Assembly (NCBI GenBank): GCA_037718865.1
Contig: JBBJMP010000006.1
Location: forward strand, 62,001-126,000
DNA length: 64,000 nt
Direction of reading: 5' to 3'
Origin: JADCRZ01 sp037718865
GTDB lineage: Bacteria; Bacteroidota; Bacteroidia; Chitinophagales; Chitinophagaceae
The notes under the pieces are model-generated. The model ran no database searches. It had not been told where the DNA came from and saw only the letters and a program-made list of their open reading frames with translations. Below, one piece after another: positions 62,076 through 64,000 of the stretch. A program made the translations under genes and the position numbers. Numbering within the stretch: position 1 is the stretch's first letter; each line of letters starts with the position of its first letter.

Positions 62076-62843
62076 TTACGTAATTACCGTGTACTGCTCC
62101 TTTTTTATTGTAGGGTATTGCATGTTTAAGCTTGTTAAGGTCTTGTAAATGGCTGAAGCAATGATATGTTCTTTATACCAGTTTTGATCCGCAGGCACAA
62201 TGATCCACGGGATCTTGTTGCAGTTTTCAAAACAATCTTCATACATCTTCATATATACATCCCACAATTTAGCTTCTTTCAAATCATTTTCATTATACTT
62301 CCATTGCTTGGTTGGGTCTTTTACGCGCTCGGCCAAACGTTCATGCTGCTCTTCAGGCGAAATATGCAAGTAAAATTTCAATATGTGTGTATTCCCGTGA
62401 ACCTGAAGTAGCTCTTCAAAATCGTTAATAGCCTTCATTCGTTTTTTTGCGGTTTCATCGTCGCACCAGTTATGAACGCGTGTTACAAGGATGTCTTCAT
62501 AATGAGACCGGTTGAATATCTGGATCATGCCTTTAGGAGGTGTATGCGTATGAATGCGCCATAGGAAGTCATGCGACAATTCATCTGCTGTCGGTGCTTT
62601 GTACGATTTTACAGTAACACCCTGGGGATTTAAAGATCCAAACACATTTCGCGTAACGCCATCCTTACCGCTCGCATCCATACCTTGAACAATGACCAGT
62701 AAAGCATGGTTGCCTTCTGCATAAAGTAGGTTTTGCAATTCATTTAAATCTTCCAGGATACGGCCGGTTTTCTCTTTGGTAACCTGTTTTTCTAAATCCT
62801 TCGGCGCACGGGTACTGATTTCACTTAGTTTAATGATTTGCAT
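62076..62843 (-). CDS. Polyphosphate kinase 2 family protein
   Basis: A 255-residue nucleotide kinase that uses polyphosphate as donor. It shows the Walker A motif GMDASGKDG (residues 54-62), the lid and substrate segments SYKAPTADELSHDFLWRIH (SYKAPTADELSHDFLWR) and GMIQIFNRSHYEDILVTRVH, and a C-terminal WIIVPADQNWYKEHIIA. This is a class that phosphorylates nucleoside mono- or diphosphates; which one cannot be told here. It lies 21 bp before the end of frr's strand-mate. Confidence 0.92.
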   Translation of the reverse strand: MQIIKLSEISTRAPKDLEKQVTKEKTGRILEDLNELQNLLYAEGNHALLVIVQGMDASGKDGVTRNVFGSLNPQGVTVKSYKAPTADELSHDFLWRIHTHTPPKGMIQIFNRSHYEDILVTRVHNWCDDETAKKRMKAINDFEELLQVHGNTHILKFYLHISPEEQHERLAERVKDPTKQWKYNENDLKEAKLWDVYMKMYEDCFENCNKIPWIIVPADQNWYKEHIIASAIYKTLTSLNMQYPTIKKEQYTVIT

Positions 62844-62864
62844 TAGTTTTCTTTTCAGGCGGTT

Positions 62865-63428
62865 CTATACAGCCATGATCTCTTTATCTTTTTTTTCCAG
62901 GTGTTTGTCCACCTGCTCTATATAACGGTTGGTTAACTCCTGAACCTGGTCTTCAGCATCTTTGGCCTCGTCTTCGCTTAGTCCGTCTTTCTGCAGTTTT
63001 TTTATCTGTTCAATCGCATCGCGGCGAATACTTCGGATAGCCACCTTTGAATGCTCTCCTTCGCTATTAGCTCTTTTAACGAGTTCTTTTCTTCTTTCTT
63101 CGGTCAGGGGTGGTAAAAACAGCCGGATCATATTTCCATCGTTTTGCGGATTTATGCCGATGTTGGAAGCGATAATAGCTCTTTCTATGGGTTGCAGCAT
63201 GTTTTTTTCCCAAGGTTGGATGGAAAGCGTACGGGCATCCATAACAGATATGTTTCCTACCTGACTGATTGGAGTAACGGCACCATAATAATCTACCATT
63301 ATGCCTTCGAGTATCTGCGGATTTGCTTTGCCGGCCCGTATTTTAACAAGTTCCGTTTCAAGATGTGCAATACCCTTGTCCATTAAATCCTCAGTATCTT
63401 CCATTATCAAAGTAAGATCGTCTGACAT
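62865..63428 (-). CDS. frr: Ribosome recycling factor
   Basis: Splits the post-termination ribosome with EF-G. The 187 residues hold the conserved KIRAGKANPQILEGIMVDYYG, the SIQPWEKNM segment, NDGNMIRLFLPPLTEERRKELVK and a final coiled coil ending EKKDKEIMAV. The ATG at 63428 (MSDDLTLI) is preferred over an in-frame ATG at 63476 that would add 16 unusual residues. It is followed by PPK2. Confidence 0.96.
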   Translation of the reverse strand: MSDDLTLIMEDTEDLMDKGIAHLETELVKIRAGKANPQILEGIMVDYYGAVTPISQVGNISVMDARTLSIQPWEKNMLQPIERAIIASNIGINPQNDGNMIRLFLPPLTEERRKELVKRANSEGEHSKVAIRSIRRDAIEQIKKLQKDGLSEDEAKDAEDQVQELTNRYIEQVDKHLEKKDKEIMAV

Positions 63429-63554
63429 AATCTTAAAATTACAGGGCAAATTAATAAACCTGATGAATGCGGGCAAAAAATCTTCGGGATGATGCTAACC
63501 TGGGGAGCAATTTTCTGCAATCATGCTCATTAAAAAACGGCAACAATGGTTGAC

Positions 63555-64000
63555 CTACTTTTCTTCGAATACGCCGTCTTTGAACAAAATTTTGTAAATC
63601 CCCTTGAGCGGTTCTTTTTTGTCATTAGCAGGTTTTTCAGGATATTTAACCGGCTTACGGCGGCTGTAGTATAGATAACCTGTGATAGCAAAAAACAAAG
63701 AGCTGATAGCTAGAATTAATAAAGTACAACCGATAGACCTGCAAAAATAAGCGAGTGCTATAAAGATCATATTGATGCCAACCAGGGTCAGGGTAACCTG
63801 CCGGTGAGTAAATCCTCTGTCAAGAAGCAGGTGATGCACATGGTTACGGTCAGGACTAAACGGTGAACGGCGATGAAGGATACGGATGCTGAAAACCCTT
63901 AAGGTATCCATTAAAGGCACCATTATAATTGAGAAGGCAATTGCAGGGGAAGGCTTGAGGTCAAAACCAGGAGCAACATTAATAAACTTAATGATCAGAA
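63555..64000 (-). CDS. WecA/MraY-like phospho-sugar transferase (5' truncated by window edge)
   Basis: The C-terminal 148 codons of a polytopic glycosyl-1-phosphate transferase that loads a sugar onto undecaprenyl phosphate. The frame is open to the last base of the window (reading from the edge, NVAPGFDLKPSPAIAFSIIM, then VPLMDTLRVFSIRIL), so the start lies beyond it. The family motif DRNHVHHLLLDRG is present, with the HHH-type histidines at the active-site loop. Two further membrane helices and a charged tail (KKEPLKGIYKILFKDG) follow. It is probably a WecA/TagO-type enzyme for surface polysaccharide or teichoic-like polymers. Confidence 0.88.
   Translation of the reverse strand, partial: LIIKFINVAPGFDLKPSPAIAFSIIMVPLMDTLRVFSIRILHRRSPFSPDRNHVHHLLLDRGFTHRQVTLTLVGINMIFIALAYFCRSIGCTLLILAISSLFFAITGYLYYSRRKPVKYPEKPANDKKEPLKGIYKILFKDGVFEEK

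Overview
The window is chromosomal DNA of a Bacteroidetes bacterium, most likely of the Chitinophagaceae. The signs are a SusC/SusD pair, ribosomal protein bTHX, a DUF4286 protein, a split methionine synthase, bacterial GGGP synthase, an ileS-dksA pair, a lamin-tail protein with an FlgD-like C-terminus, LytS/LytTR signalling, and promoters of the Bacteroidetes type (-33 TTTG or TTG, 18-21 bp, -7 TAnnTTTG). Most genes are housekeeping. I found no rRNA, tRNA, CRISPR, insertion sequence or prophage. Family assignments are from recalled protein families; no searches were run.

Layout. 1-6.9 kb: split cobalamin-dependent methionine synthase, a CPBP protease, a HAD hydrolase, a LOG-family protein and exonuclease III. 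6.9-11.8 kb: a DUF2339 envelope gene broken by one extra T, its DUF3999-like partner, DUF4286, HU, and a 39-residue bTHX gene. 11.9-16.3 kb (minus): pdxH, then rplM-rpsI-rpsB-tsf-pyrH. 16.4-18 kb: an HD hydrolase and a GyrI-like membrane protein. 18.1-30.7 kb (minus): a nutrient-uptake locus of a Nudix-type regulator, SusC, SusD and two large paralogous FG-GAP/ASPIC lipoproteins. 30.8-35.7 kb: ligA, a NUMOD4-HNH protein, DUF2461, and asd preceded by a possible Lys-rich leader peptide and terminator. 35.7-42.7 kb: lamin-tail protein, FAH-family hydrolase, flavin reductase, two bacterial PH-domain membrane proteins, DUF4197 and DUF2905. 42.8-49.9 kb: typA, a small lipoprotein, obgE, GH18, GH25, small proteins and a DksA-like protein. 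49.9-58.5 kb: ileS, GGGP synthase with an alpha/beta hydrolase, an M28 peptidase and a LytTR/LytS pair. 58.7-64 kb: dxs, a possible small basic protein, scpA, PPK2, frr and the 3' part of a WecA/MraY-like gene.

Three observations stand out. First, upstream of asd a 20-codon reading frame with seven Lys codons is followed by an intrinsic terminator and a competing pairing, which is the layout of a ribosome-mediated lysine attenuator. Second, short 7-9-mer repeat arrays of several unrelated sequences sit directly 3' of stop codons, and a 104-bp composite of such modules fills two convergent junctions. Third, a 55-codon, acid-free, very basic reading frame at 61 kb has a strand-specific terminator right after its stop codon but no standard start codon.
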